Both the position numbers and the translations under genes were made by a program. A stretch of DNA of 64,000 nt from Eutreptiella sp. 'Long Island Sound 2002' (taxonomy: Eukaryota; Euglenozoa; Euglenophyceae; Eutreptiales; Eutreptiaceae): NCBI GenBank assembly GCA_964036045.1, contig OZ038383.1:62625725-62689724 (forward strand), given 5' to 3'. The number at the start of each line of letters is the position of its first letter. The first letter of the stretch is position 1. Positions 44,701 through 57,130 of this stretch are shown here, piece by piece. The notes beneath the pieces are model-generated. The model was not told where the DNA came from. It saw only the letters and a list, made by a program, of their open reading frames with translations, and made no database searches.

Positions 44701-45120
44701 GCCAGCCTATTATGAGCATGGAGTGATGTAATGCTCAAAACGTTCTGCTGAGGAATTCTATATCCTGTGAGGCAACATAGTTAGACAGCACAGTCAGCAC
44801 CCCCCAGTGTAAGGTGCACGCAAGCGGGGTGACGCACTACCCTGTTGGCAATACTGCCCTGAGGTACACTGGAAGCGGATTGTTGTGCTGCTGTGTTCTC
44901 AGTAGTCTTCCATGGGTATCAGACCTGCCAAATCACAGCAGACTAGTACACTCTCACTACTTTGCGAGGCACTCGAGTACTCAAAATTCCATAGCTACAC
45001 TGCAGTAACACCCTCCGTTTGCGACGAAGGGTGCAGGTGTATAAGACAGATTAAAACTGGGCGAAATGCCGCTTCCAACCGGGGTGCTCAGTAACCAATG
45101 TTCTACTGCGTTTTCTTCAG
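44701..45120. repeat. 420-bp direct repeat at the LINE 5' end (candidate target-site duplication)
   Basis: Partner of 8684-9104, beginning at the first base after the LINE 5' monomers and ending GCGTTTTCTTCAG. Beyond it the sequence is unrelated to the LINE and is presumably the original right flank. Confidence 0.85.
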
Positions 45121-46945
45121 TCCCAGTGCACAGTGGCACATCCCCGGCTACTGACATGCAGTCTCCGTTTACAGCGACATTACGGCCAGGTCACTGACAG
45201 ACCAAAAGGTGTGAAAACGAAGTCTGGCGCACAAGCCATACATCGCTGGAAAGCCGTGTCCCAAAGACGAATGAGACATCTGGCCAAGAACCTGATAACA
45301 CAAGAGAAAGGGAACGCCTTCTGAGGATAATGGCCTCAGAGAAAGAGGACTATATTACCTAAACACAGGGTAAGTAGGTGTATGCCCATCTCAGTAAATC
45401 CCCCCCACTTCGCAGCATTGCTGCATGTACGCAAACACGCTGTCTGTAGGACCAGCCCCTGTTATAGGGCGAGCCCTGGCGCCTATGCCCGATTTCTCCA
45501 CCCTCTTTCCCGTGACTCCCATCATCCTTGACCTCACCATTGCTTCCATGTTTCACCAAATCCAAAGTCAAAAATTTCTGCAAGTACCCTTAGTAACCCC
45601 TGGCCACAAAAGCCAAACAAATCCCGTAGGTACACCCTTGGCAACCCTTGCAGTAAAAACCAAACACTTGATGAATGGAATCGAGTGAACTTGACCAGTG
45701 CAGTCCAAATACTCGATCACCAAATGGAGTTGAGTGTGACCTCATCAATACATGGACATGATCATTGAGAAGGGAACAAATGAGACAATGTTGGGCAAAG
45801 GGAGAGGCAGAAACAGAAGTATAAGTGAAGCCCTGGAATAGAGTATGCGCTTATCGAAGACAGTGTTGCATCCCTACTCAAAGAATCGATTTTATATACC
45901 ATGCACGTTGGAACTACGTACATATGACGCCATGCTAACAACCTGGAATCACCGGATTGAGGAAAATGACATTCAGGTCATGCGCGACAAAATGGCATCA
46001 ATGAGGTCCATATGGCACATGGCGGAACACAAAGAAATGATACACAACACAATAGCGTCATCAGCTGCAACATAAGCTTGGCCCACATGGCCCATCCTCA
46101 CCCTTGTGCACAAGACGGCAAAACTAGAATTGAGAAACATTGGCTCCCAATATGAAGAATGTCCCACCGTGGATCAAACATGACACCATGGCCTCCAAGA
46201 ACACAAAGTACGGCATGGCCGAATACATGACTTGTCCCCACTCATGAATCACCAATGCTCACAAGTAAAGAGCTTGCAATGAGGATCACCAAATATGAGT
46301 CAGGAAGTCAGGAGAGTGACCTCATGGCAATACCTGACACTTGGCATGTGTGACACCTTCCATATATAATCATGCTGGCAACGCCTCGGTACTTCACACC
46401 AGACGCCGGGTGCCTTTCACTTAGCAATAACATACACAATGGCCAGCAAGTGAATAGACTTGGTGAGTTTACTTGCTGCTCGCGAACAAGACATCAAGAA
46501 GGGCCAGCCCACCAAACCTCACCGGTTTGATGTGTGCCGCATACCAATTGCTGGGCTCCTGCGGTTAGAGTATCGCGAACCAAAGGCACGAACAAAATGT
46601 AAAACCAACACATGACATATGTCTCATGCCCTCACACCCTTGGACATGCCACTCGGCCCCATCACTTGGTACCTAATTGCTTGGGACCCGATGGCATAGG
46701 CAACCACAATCGTCATGTGCATTCGAAATTATCCACACATGCACATGTGAAACCAATATGGCCTAATTTTGTGTTCGTGTCACACCAAACCAATTCAATG
46801 CATGCTACTTGGAGAGAGATTTGGCAAGAGTGCTTCGGTAAGAAGATGCCCCCGGTCACATGAAGAGATCTAGACCCGGCCCGCAGAGAGGACGCACATG
46901 GAGAGATATCCCGGGTCCAATGAGAGCACAACTGACACATGGTGA
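45121..46945. other. Flank with no recognisable gene
   Basis: Short overlapping frames only, on both strands, none with a domain. No LTR, tRNA or terminal repeat seen. Confidence 0.5.
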
Positions 46946-47180
46946 TATTGTCCTATCCCAAGGAGAGATAGTCCCGCCTCAAAGAGAGATGGTCGCGCCC
47001 CAATCCAGTTCTTAAGAGAGATGGTCCCGCCCCAGTCCATGCCCTGAGAGAGGGACCCTCACCCATCCATGCCAAGGAGAGAGAACCTAACCAATCCATG
47101 GCCGAAGAGAGATAACCTAACCAATCCATGGCCGAAGAGAAATAACCTAACCAATCCATGGCCCAGGAGGGAGAGCCTGA
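46946..47180. repeat. Degenerate minisatellite (about 27-32 bp units)
   Basis: Repeated GAGAGATAACCTAACCAATCCATGGCC-like units; the cleanest copies lie at about 47080-47165, decaying outward to GAGAGATGGTCCCGCCCC forms. Confidence 0.75.
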
Positions 47181-48099
47181 CCTCACCAAAACCCAATCCC
47201 GAGCGCATAGCCTAGCCATGATGCATGGGAGCATGCATATGGAGAGAGAGGTTCGCCTAGCCATGACCCATGAAGGCATGCATGCAGTTGAAGTGAGAAT
47301 CACCGACATAGATTGAGGATTATCCCTACACCCAATTGCCAAATCCAATGAGCTATCCTCATGCCATGACATACTTCATGTGGACAAAGGAGGGATAGTG
47401 GATCACCGACTGTGTTCCACCAATGATATGAATTCACCGAAGTGTCCGACCAATGCCATGAATTTACCGAAGGTCACCGAAGGAAGACAGCAAATGAGAG
47501 GTTAACAACCAGGGCATAAGTGCAATTCTCCACCTTTAGCATGTTCACCCATTGCACGTGCACACCACATGTTCAACACACACAATCACCAAAGGTTGAC
47601 CCTCCTTGATTCCATGGGAGATCAAGTTGTCATGACACATGCAAAGCAAACAAATGATGAGTCAAAGAGTGAGGAATTGCTTTGCCTTGCGGAGCAACGA
47701 CCGACCTACTTTCTTCCCTTCCAGTGCGCCTACCTCAGCCACATCCACTTCCACTTCACATCCACTAAGAGTCCTCCAGCTTCCGGGGACTCGTGATCCC
47801 CCATACACGTAGGTGTGGCACTGCCGAAGCAGATGCGCCCATTAACGTGTACCATTCTCCTCTCAAGTGCAGTGATGCGCCCAAGGGCGACAACTGGTAT
47901 GCGCGGAGGCACCACACCAGGGTCTAGCCAGATCGCAATTCCGGGCCTTCTATCTTGCACTGGAGTCGCCCTAGCTTCCGATTTGCTTCCGTTTCCGTAA
48001 CAGTGTAGAAGTAACACTATTAGCACCCGTTGGGAAGAACTTTCAGACGATCGGCCCCCATTGAGGAAAAAAGAGCACGCGTACGCCAACAGGAACACT

Positions 48100-48278
48100 A
48101 GAAGGGCGCGCGCACACACAGCAGGCCTGGTCCGAACAAAAATGTGAAATCCTCCATCCTGTGGCTTATAAATAATATAATTTCGGAATTCTCCTGAAAT
48201 TATATCCGAAATCGCTGAAATTGCGGAAATCGCTCAATAATAGAATACCGCAGCCAGTTGGGATCCGAACCGGCTTCA
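48100..48278 (-). repeat. 5' end of a further LTR (other boundary not found)
   Basis: On the minus strand it starts TGAAGCCGGTTCGGATCCC at 48278, the same terminus as the LTR at 49241 and nearly the same as Ty3-1, then diverges. A TATA-like TTATTTATAAG lies about 105 bp in. Ty3-3 seems to have inserted 2 bp before this start. No end or primer site was found between 45.1 and 48.1 kb. Confidence 0.45.
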
Positions 48279-48280
48279 CC

Positions 48281-49241
48281 TGAAGGGAACAACCAGGCAA
48301 GTACGCCAATCTTGGAAAGCTGCAAAATGACTGTGAACACCCCTCGTCCTACTACACAGCTACAGTATGTCATACGTATCGAAGTGCAACACTGCTATTG
48401 CGAAGTACTGTCCAGAGCAGACTCTCACTCAAAGCACTACTCTAAGACAGAAGGCACGGAGTGACCTGTGTAAAGAAAAAGGGGTTAGGCTCCGGTCTTC
48501 TACCCTTGACGCGCCGGGCATCACAGCTGTGAACCAAACAAGGCCGGCGGCCTCGCGTCTCATCGCGAGCAGTTACCTGTGGAAATGAAAAACGCTTCCA
48601 AGAGCGTATGACCAGAGAAGTCTGTCCATAGACTATGCATGCATAGAGCATGCTCGTACACTGTGGTATCTGCACCTGTATGATGTCAGACGTGCAGAAA
48701 AAGAAGGGAAAAATTCCCTTCAACTGTAGCTGGCCCATCCATAATTGGGGTGCTAAGATGACAGCATCAGAGCAGGATTGCACACATGACTCGGTAGCGT
48801 AGCAAGGAGTAAGTAAAGAGGTACACATGTGCGTACAGTAAAACACAGGTTACTATCCACTGTCTGTCTAAACTTGAAACTGGACTGAAATACCTGCCAG
48901 GTAGGTACAACTCCGTCTCTGTAGTTGGGATGCCAAAAACGCAGAGTCATAACTCCATGTGCATCCAGCGCACCGTGGGACTCTATGTCCTTCACGCTCA
49001 TGCCAAGGTTCAATACCCTCCTCCTACCAGGAGGTGCAGTCCACGGCGATCATTCACAGCCGGAACAAGGGTCCTGAAAGACAAAGGGCTAAAGCAGAGT
49101 AGAAAGGAAAATAGAGCAGGGCTCAAGGCTCTATCCCCCCGTAAAGAGAGGAATTTACCGGAGCAATGCAAGAGTACAATACTTGTATTCCTTTAGTTCA
49201 ATTACCGTAATACCAGAAAAATGGGATCCGAACCGGCTTCA
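48281..49241 (-). repeat. 3' LTR of Ty3-3
   Basis: Starts TGAAGCCGGTTCGGATCCC at 49241 and ends CTTCA at 48281, so the termini TGAAG/CTTCA are perfect inverted repeats. The start directly follows a purine tract. Confidence 0.7.
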
Positions 49242-49256
49242 CCCCCCTTCCCAGAG
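49242..49256 (-). promoter_or_regulatory. Ty3-3 polypurine tract
   Basis: Minus strand CTCTGGGAAGGGGGG immediately before the LTR; aligns with the Ty3-1 tract at 38174. Confidence 0.7.
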
Positions 49257-50431
49257 CATTGTCGCCTGGTCGGAAAGACAAAAATGAGGACGGGAGGATC
49301 CCGGTTGGTCCCTGGGCGCCCCCCTCATTGTTGGAGGGTACCACATACACCGGGGCCACCCGCCCAAGTAATCAGGGGGAAAGAACTCAAAAAAACGAAC
49401 TTCCTCCTGTCACCACTAAACCTAAAAGCATAGGCTCGGCGGATCAAAGATGGACAAAAGCAACGTTATCGACCGTTCTACAAAAAAAGACTACAAACAG
49501 ATATATGAAGGTTGACATGCACAGCATGAACCCCTCACATGACCCGCACTCCCACCAAGAGACATGAGAGTAATGGACCTCCTCCGGGAGACATTGGCGT
49601 TACGGGGGGGGTCATCATGCATCATGACATGCGTAGATACAAACAATGCAGAGAAAAAAAAACCTTTTCCGGAAGAACATTTTTCCGAAATTTGATTTCG
49701 CCAATTTTCGGAGTCACAGGACTCCAGGTGCAAGATGAGCTCGAACGGACGTTGCCATCGCGTCCGGCTCGAGAAAAAATGGTCGTGGATCTGGTCGAAC
49801 GGTCCCAAGGTGCCCAAAATGCGGAGAAGCGAGGAAACAATTTTCTACTAAAACTAGTAACATTTGTTACTAAAAAGAGCGCAGGCGAAAAATGGAGATC
49901 TCCAAATTGAGGGACCCTGGAGGGTAACCGACCTCACCACTGGGACGGCAACAGCTACTCAGACGCTGCGGATTCAGACGAAACGCAAAACGGAGCCGGT
50001 AGGACCAAGTTCTAAAAATAGAACAAATGTTCTAAAAATAGAACGTGGGGTGCTAAAAATGGAAGTAGTAGTTGGGGAGGGATTCAGCACAACCGGTGGT
50101 CCCCATTGCGTCCGGCAACCTCCAAATAGGTGCCATCGCTCCAAAAAAATGCGAAAACAAAGCAACAAAGCAAGGTGGGTAAGGAAAGCAAAGCCAATGA
50201 ATATCAACTTCATATCCCCCGCAACCTCTGGAATTCCAACCCGGGAGTCCGCGAACGATCCCATATAGCGGGGGTGTCGCTCCCGCGGATGCACTTACCA
50301 AAGGCTCCACCAAAAAAAATAGCAGAGACGAGTGGGTCTTGACAATTCTTGATCCGTAGGAATCTCCTGAGCAAGCGGCGACTGATTGTGCACAAAAAGA
50401 AAGATATGAACACAATCCAAGACTGATCTTG
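49257..50431 (-). other. Ty3-3 3' untranslated region (part beyond Ty3-2)
   Basis: No coding frame. Together with 61224-61395 it is about 1.35 kb, against 0.39 kb in Ty3-1, so it may contain an older unrecognised insertion. Only the last 100 bp clearly resembles Ty3-1. Confidence 0.5.
50427..50431. repeat. Target-site duplication of Ty3-2 (left)
   Basis: TCTTG, repeated at 61219-61223 immediately after the 3' LTR. Confidence 0.85.
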
Positions 50432-50965
50432 TGTAAGTGCGGCTAAACCCCCATCTGCTCAGATTTTCACTGATCTAACCCAGATTTGCTACATTTTGGT
50501 CATCTTCTCTGCTTCGGCGGAATCGCCGCCTCGCAGCTCAGTCTCAGGATTAGACCTATATATTTCTGATGTGCCGGCTCTGATTCCGCGGTCCATTCTC
50601 CGTAAATCCGCCGCGTTCCGATCATTTGCCTGGAATCGCCATTTGCCGCTGACGCGCGCTCGCGGGCCAGATCGGCCAAATATTTTTCACAATAGGATTT
50701 ATTCAAATCTTTTCAGACAGATATGGACACTCAGATGTACTTAGGATAATCCGCATCAATTTTCTTCATAGACTGGGATTTTCTGCCGGATAACAATCAG
50801 CATGGACCTTGCTTCAGTTGTTGCTGCTCTCGCCTCCGTTGGTGTTCGAGTCTCCGGTTCTACCCCCAATAGCAGCGTTCAGGTCGACTCCTCGCATGCC
50901 TGCCCCACTGGTCTTGCCGGCCCCGAGCCCTCCGGCACCATCAACGACCCAGGGCAGCACTTTCA
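50432..50965 (+). repeat. 5' LTR of Ty3-2
   Basis: 534 bp, TGTAAGTGCGG to GCACTTTCA. TATA-like CTATATATTT near 50556. The gag ATG at 50802 lies 164 bp before the LTR end. Confidence 0.92.
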
Positions 50966-53835
50966 TGGTAGCAGAGGCTACCTGAATGTTGTTCCTTTGG
51001 TGTCCCAACCACAGCTAGCTCCCCAGTACGGCCCCGTAGACCCCGCCGCTTCCGGAGAAGTAACGATTACGTTGCCCTGGTGCTGTGCGAACGAGGCCTT
51101 GAGAGGAATGCCTTGCGCAAGCCCAAGCTGCCCAAGAAGGGCAAAAATCAGCAGCTGTGGGGACCCAGATTACCACAATCCCAGTCGAAATTGGCCATCA
51201 AGTAGCTGGAATCCGCCAGCCTACGACGATGGCAACGCTCCGGTAGACCTTACGGAGCTGGCAGGTACCAACATTCCTTACCAATGTCCCACATTTGAGA
51301 CCACGGACGCCGACATCGACGACATTGAGATGGGTGGTCCAGGTGAGGTACCTAGCTATAATCGACCAGCCTCTTGGGCACAATGGGACGACCATTTGTC
51401 TCCAGAAGTGACCCGTAACCTTGAGGCGCTTGAGGCCCTTTGTCTCTTAGCCACGTCTAAGTTGATCGGACAAGAAAGAATCGCCTCTGATTTTTTAATG
51501 GAATATTTTTTCCTCCTTCAAGAAGAAATTAATACCAGGATGTGGTGGCGTTCTCAAGAAGATGACTCTTTTGCCATTCTTTTGCAGATCTGGGAGGCAA
51601 GTCCCTTCCCGAAGGAGAAGACCAAGGCACCTGTTGCCGGGCCCTCCGCCCCTCATCCCCCTGTTTCCGTACGCGACGATCTAGCCGCCGCGGTTGAGGA
51701 AGGAATTTTAGAGGCGGCCAGGCAGGCAAGCCTGGAAATTAGGGCTGAAGGAGCTCCCCAAGTGGACTCCTGGCTGCGGACCACCGAGATCAGCGGTCCG
51801 ACGGCCTGCTCAGGCCCTTCAGGACACGGTATGTACTGTCCTGCCGACTGTTCTTGCAGATTCCAGCGAGATACTGAGCTCCAATTGCTCAAAGATCAAA
51901 TGCAACTCATCATTCAAACGCTGGGAATCAAAGATCTTTTCAAGACGCACATGCGGTCTGAGGGCGCATCATCGGTGGAACAAGCAACAGAACCGTCGGA
52001 GGAGGCGACAGAAATTTTTTCAATTGCTCCTTCGGTGGACTCCAAGACCACCGATGCAAGGATCAGCAGGACGGAGCTAAAGGAAAGGGTTACAATCTCT
52101 CGCTCTCAGAGTAGGACGGCGAAGGCTAGGACTGACGCTCAGAATGCCAAGCGAACTGCCTCCCGTACTGCCCCTCCTGCTGCTGATTCCAATGCCTTAG
52201 CCCAGCTGTTGCTCGCCCAGACCCTCGCCGGAGCTGGTGTGGTTAATGATGCCGCCAAGGTGTCTGCCATTACGGCCGGTGTTGGGCTGGATTCGCTTCT
52301 TAATCCTACTTCATTGCGACTTCGTCAGGTTGCCAAGCAACCGAAGTATAATGGAAACCCCCGACGTTGGCCTCAGTTCCAACGGGAATTTAAACTGTGG
52401 GTTAAGACTCAAAAACTCCAAGATGATCAGTTCCTGATGGCCCTCTTGGACTGCCTTGAGGGAGCGCCGGCCAACACTTGGCTCAGGACCTGGAGTGATT
52501 GTGAGGATTCAAGTTCCCCCCTTACCTTTGATGAGGTGTGGGAACAGTTGGAGGTACGTGGATCCCGGCTGCCAGAGGACCATTACCACCAGATGTTGAA
52601 GAATTTTCCTTCATTCTCTCGATTAATCTTGCACGAAGTGCAAGACAAAAGACAGCGCTTCTGGAATCTAGTGGAAGAATCTGAACATTCAGGCGAAAAA
52701 TTTTCTAGTGCCGAGCTGAAAAATCTGATTTTTGACAAGATCCCCCCTGAAACTGCCGCCACCCTTCGGAACAAACAGTCTGAAGAAAAGGTCAAGACCT
52801 GGTGGGCGGAGGTCGAAGGCTTCGATGCCTCGGCCAACAGGTTTACCGTCAGGGAGGCACTTCAAAAGTGCTCCCCCACGTCGTTTTCCAAGGTGAAATT
52901 CACTGAAAACACGTGGAAAATCAAGTTTAATGAACACGAGGATCGGGACTTGTTTGTCCAAGTCCTCAACAAGGGAGTAAGCTTCCATGGCCATCGCCTG
53001 AAGGCCAAGAACTGGGTGTTTTCGTTCACCCCGAAAGAACTCTGGGAAGAGGTTGAGCGGCTCGCCGACGCCGCCAATCAGAATTTCCATGAGGGTCTTG
53101 GGGGAAACAAGAATACCCAGCAAAACACCCAAAATGGGGCCCAAAAGGGCAACAAAAAGGTGAATGACACCCGGAATGTTCAGGATCACTGTAGCATCTG
53201 CCTTCTTTTAGGTTCTACGAACCGAGCTAAGACGCTTTCCACTGGTAATCACCGATGGTCTCCTTACGATCACAAGGTGATTGGTGAAAATATCAGTAAT
53301 CCGCAGAATTCAGACAGGAATGACAGACAGGTGCATGGTGGGAAGGCTGGAAAAGGGAATTCGCCCCCCTCCGGTGGAAACAAAAATACTGGAGGCCCTG
53401 GCGGGTCCCAAGGCACAGGAAATCGGACTCCATCCGGCTCCGGTGGGCAGCCGAACGGCCAGAAAAACCCCAATAGCAACGCCGGAGGCAGAAATCGAAA
53501 TCCAGGCCAAACCCCTCAATCCGGTACAAACAAAGGAAAATGCTCCAGGATCCCAGGGTAAAGGTAAGGGAAATCCTTCTGGGACCCCTTTCTCTGGTAA
53601 GGGCAGAGGGCGTGGCGACGGTGGAGGTCCATCATCCGGCGGCCGTGGCCGTGGACGTGGAAAGGGCAACCATCGTGTGGATCAGGTCTCAGGTGCAGAT
53701 CAGGTGTCCGATGCGGATCGAGATGACGTTGAAAATGCCTTGAATCCAGCAGATGATCCGTTCCCAGATGAGTCGGTCGACGAATCAGGGTGTGTCCACA
53801 ACGTTAACGCAGCAACTGGAGGTCAGAACGCCTAG
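50802..53835 (+). pseudogene. Ty3-2 gag
   Basis: An ATG in the LTR opens 919 codons that pass through the primer site (HGSRG, residues 55-59). The N-terminal half is Ser/Pro/Asp-rich with scattered Cys. A helical region precedes a capsid domain of Retrotrans_gag type at about residues 505-680 (QPKYNGNPRRWPQFQREFKLW ... LLDCLEGAPANTWL). The C-terminal part has an atypical CSICLLLGS...HRWSPYDH Cys/His cluster and a Gly/Asn-rich tail. The frame ends at 53559-53561, but one extra A in the CAAAGG run near 53533 explains the change to a second frame, which continues a Gly/Arg-rich nucleic-acid-binding-like tail to a TAG at 53833-53835. A programmed +1 shift is possible but no known slippery site is evident. 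Confidence 0.8.
50966..50977 (+). promoter_or_regulatory. Ty3-2 primer-binding site
   Basis: TGGTAGCAGAGG abutting the LTR end; initiator tRNA-Met type. Confidence 0.85.
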
Positions 53836-54600
53836 GGGAGCCACGAAAATCGCCCCTCCCCAGGCGATTTCAGGCATGATCCCCAGATTCCATCTCGACC
53901 ATTACTTGATGTAGGGTCGCTTGTCTCCTCTCCCCTGGATCCGGCAGCGGATCCTTCTGTTGTAGTGGACGAGGTTGGTGTACAGTCCAAGCACAGGGCC
54001 CGTCAGTTTGTCACAAAGCTGTGGGTCTCTGATTGCAAGGGAAATTTCCACCTCGCCACTTGTTTGTGTGACAATGGATCAGAGGTAAATCTCCAATCGA
54101 ATTCTTTCTTACCCGACGACTGCGTGTTTGAGTCGCCTCATCCTGTTACCCATTGAGGGAGTTTCTGGACATTCTCTCGCAGGTGGGCAACGCGGTTGTT
54201 ATATATCCACCCATTTGGTCGCTCAAGACCTTTGGGAAGAAGGCAATGTGGAGGAAGTTGTCCTTAAGGATGACTACTTCTATCGTGCCGACATAAAGTA
54301 TGACCTTTACTTGGGCCATCCTTGGCTTCGCAAGAACAGGGTAGCGCCCGTAGGTCATTGGCGTTGTTTTTTGCTGGAGTCAGGTCCCTTGGAGCGTCCT
54401 GAATTTCGTTTTTTGCACGCAGGGTTTAAAAGTGCAGAAGAATTTTTGAAGCAAAAGGTTACACCCAAATTTGGCGAAGATGTCACCATTGCAGAGGTGA
54501 ATGGGAGTGCCGATTACTCCCGAGAGTTAGAATGTCTTCGTAGGGACTCCCTGCCACGACGCCCTTCGCGCTGGCACTCTTCATCCTACAGAGTTGTCGA
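53836..54600 (+). pseudogene. Ty3-2 protease region with DNG in place of DTG/DSG
   Basis: After the TAG the frame continues into a retropepsin-like segment: a strand (FVTKLWVSD), then CLCDNGSEVNL, with Asp-Asn-Gly at 54070-54078. The Thr/Ser of the usual triad is replaced by Asn (one base change from ACT). A frame change near 54130 leads to the flap and last strand (KYDLYLGHPWL). Either a decayed copy or a family variant. Confidence 0.65.
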
Positions 54601-56140
54601 CAAATGGCGCGATACAATTTGTGAATATTTTTATGAACACCATTCCTTTTGGCCACAGTATGATGCCTTTGCTAACCGCGAGAGCAAGCGCTTTGACAAG
54701 CACTTTCGCGACGCTTGGACCCATAAATGGGACAAGAAGTTGTGGATTAATCCTCTGTTTCACTTAATCCAGCAGGTCATCCACAAAATCAAGCAAGATA
54801 AAACCCAGGCGATTTTAGTTGTGCCCTTGTGGGACGACAAGCCTTGGTTTCAGGAATTACAAGACATTTGTGTAGATTACATCGAACTTCCCAGGAAGAT
54901 TAAGCTGTATGCCAGGGACGACACAGGTCCCCTGCCACAGCGGTCCTGGAGTTCGCTTGCATTCCTGGTGGATGGAAAGCTTTCTGACTCTAATTCTGCT
55001 GATTCTGGTACTGATTCTTGTGTTGGGTCTGAATCTGAGGTTGAGCGTGGTACTGATGATGAATCTATTTTTTCTGATTTTTGTCCGTCAGATACCCAAG
55101 GTGATCCAACGTCAAATGGATCCGCCCCGTCTCCCTCTTCCCCAATACGATCGACATCGAAAAGAATCTTCAGTGCACGGGCGAAGAAAAATTTTAAATC
55201 GCGCCGCAAATTCAGAGGTTTTTATGAAAAGCCCCGTGTGGAAGCTTTCATAGATCCTTTCGAGGAGCTGGATCACGAAGAGAATCTCTGGAATGTCGAC
55301 ACTCGACCCACCTATCTTCAGGAGGCAGTTGATACGGACCTTTTTAGGGACATCCGTAAGAAGATTCTTCCTGCCAAGGCCGAAGAAGTCGCCAAAGTTT
55401 TTTCGACAGTAATTCCTGGCGATCAGGTGGACACTGAATTGTGTTCCAAGTCAAGAGAAAAGATTTTTGAGGAACGGAAGGACACAACCCTTTCGGGGAA
55501 GTTGATCAAGGACCCCCCTGTCCGTGGGCAGTTCGGTGAAGCCTTCATCGAGCTTCGTGAAGGGTACAAGGCGAAGAAACAGCGTCCTTATGAGAACCAT
55601 GGACACAAACATGAGATACTCAGAAAAATCATCGAGAGAAATCTCAGGGAATTTGGTTGGCTTGAGGGTTGTATGACCAGCGAATGGTGCTGTGCACCCT
55701 TCACAGTCTCGAAGCCGCCGCCTGCAGACCAGAACACTATTGATGGTTGGCGAATGGTTGTTGATTTTCGCAACCTCAACGCCGAAACCAAGGCGGATTC
55801 GCACCCCCTGCCCCTCATTGAGGAGGAAATCGCCAAGAGGGCAAGAGGTCGTTTGTTTTCTGTGCTGGATCTCCGTCACGGCTTTCACCAAATGCCGTTG
55901 AGGAAGGACAGCCGACCTCTCACTTGTATGTGCACGCCATGTGGCCCAGTCCAGTGGACGGTCATGCCCATGGGCCTGAAGAACGCCCCTTGGTTTTTTC
56001 AAAGAATGATGCAGGATGTGCTTTTTACAGCCCATTCTGAGCTTCGTGCCTTCGTGGGTGTGTACATAGATGACATAATCATCGCGACAGAGGGGGAGGG
56101 ACTGACCGAAGCCGAGCTGGTGGCCCCTACATGAAAAGCA
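54601..56140 (+). pseudogene. Ty3-2 linker and reverse transcriptase
   Basis: An acidic Ser-rich linker (about 54980-55090) precedes RT. RT shows GWLEGCMTSEWCCAPF, MVVDFRNLNAE, FSVLDLRHGFHQMPL, PVQWTVMPMGLKNAP and the catalytic YIDD at 56063-56074. A one-base excess in the GGCCCCT run near 56115 shifts the frame, after which the thumb (LHEKQLNQVLDILDANQL) continues in the next frame. The intact QW-MPMG motif here shows what Ty3-1 lost at 35053. Confidence 0.85.
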
Positions 56141-57130
56141 GCTGAACCAAGTTTTGGACATTCTTGATGCCAATCAGCTGATTTGTGGGCCAAAGAAGGG
56201 AAAATTATTTTTAAAATCAGTCGAATTTTGTGGTTCTCTCCTAGAGAATGGTACCCGACGACCCAGTCCAGGGAAGCTCGTCGCTATTCAGAAGTGGAAG
56301 CGCCCTGAGACGATCACGGAATTGAGAGGATTCCTGGGTTGTTGCAATTTTTACCACACTTTTGTGCCGAATTATGCCAAATTTGCTGCCCCCCTCACTG
56401 AATGATTGAAGGTAGGGAGAGATGCGGGCAAGGCAGGTTCAAAGGTTCGTGTCAAGTGGACTGACGAGTGCGAGGAGGCCTTCCATCACTTGAAGGCGGC
56501 CCTCTGCGAAGTCGCCACGTTGCATGTGCCGCAATTCGACCGACCCTTCTACATAAGAACCGACGCTTCTAGGTACGCGATCGGAGCTGTCCTTGAACAG
56601 GTTGATGAAGCCACCGGCGATCATTACCCTCTTGCATTTTGGTCTCGGAAGCTAGCCCCACGCCAAATGCAATGGTCGCCGCGTGAGCAAGAAACCTACG
56701 CCATAATCTGTGCTTTAAAAAAGTACCAATCGTGGGTTGGCACCAATCGAGTCGAGGTCCTGACGGATCATCGATCTCTGGAGTATTGGGCCACCGAACA
56801 CATTGATACTGTCGCGAGCCCAGCTGGTCGACGGGCCAGATGGCACGAATTTCTCAGTCTGTTTGACCTCCATGTGTCGTATTTGCCTGGAAAACACAAC
56901 ACGGTAGCGGATGCTCCGAGCCGATGGGCTTACCCCGCATCAGAGGGGCTGCAAAGTACCAACATCCATGGTACGGAGCAGGACCGGCATGTCATAATCG
57001 AATGGGATCAGGAAGAAAAAAAGCTCATTCGACGTGCATGCATGCAATGCGCTGTTAAACAGCACGCATTACCGTGTCACGACATCACGGCCTTCTCAGA
57101 TCCGGCGCATGCTCATGAGACCTGCACCAA
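56141..57130 (+). pseudogene. Ty3-2 RT thumb and RNase H
   Basis: Includes the PSPGKLVAIQKWKRPETITEL connection typical of Ty3 pol, an in-frame TGA at 56403-56405, then RNase H motifs RTDASRYAIGAVL, QETYAIICAL and LTDHRSLEYW, and VSYLPGKHNTVADAPSR at the end of the domain. Confidence 0.85.

Noticed and set aside
8684-45120. A 36 kb LTR retrotransposon with 421-bp LTRs
   Set aside because: The repeats lack TG...CA ends, primer site and purine tract, and what they enclose ends in a LINE-type (TACC)n tail and 5' monomers.
47730-48119. A 129-codon minus-strand ORF in the LTR remnant
   Set aside because: No ATG near its start, no primer-binding site after it, and no recognisable feature; not enough to call a gene.
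53520-53561. Programmed -1 frameshift between Ty3-2 gag frames
   Set aside because: The change is +1 in sense and no canonical slippery heptamer is present; one extra A in a short A run explains it.
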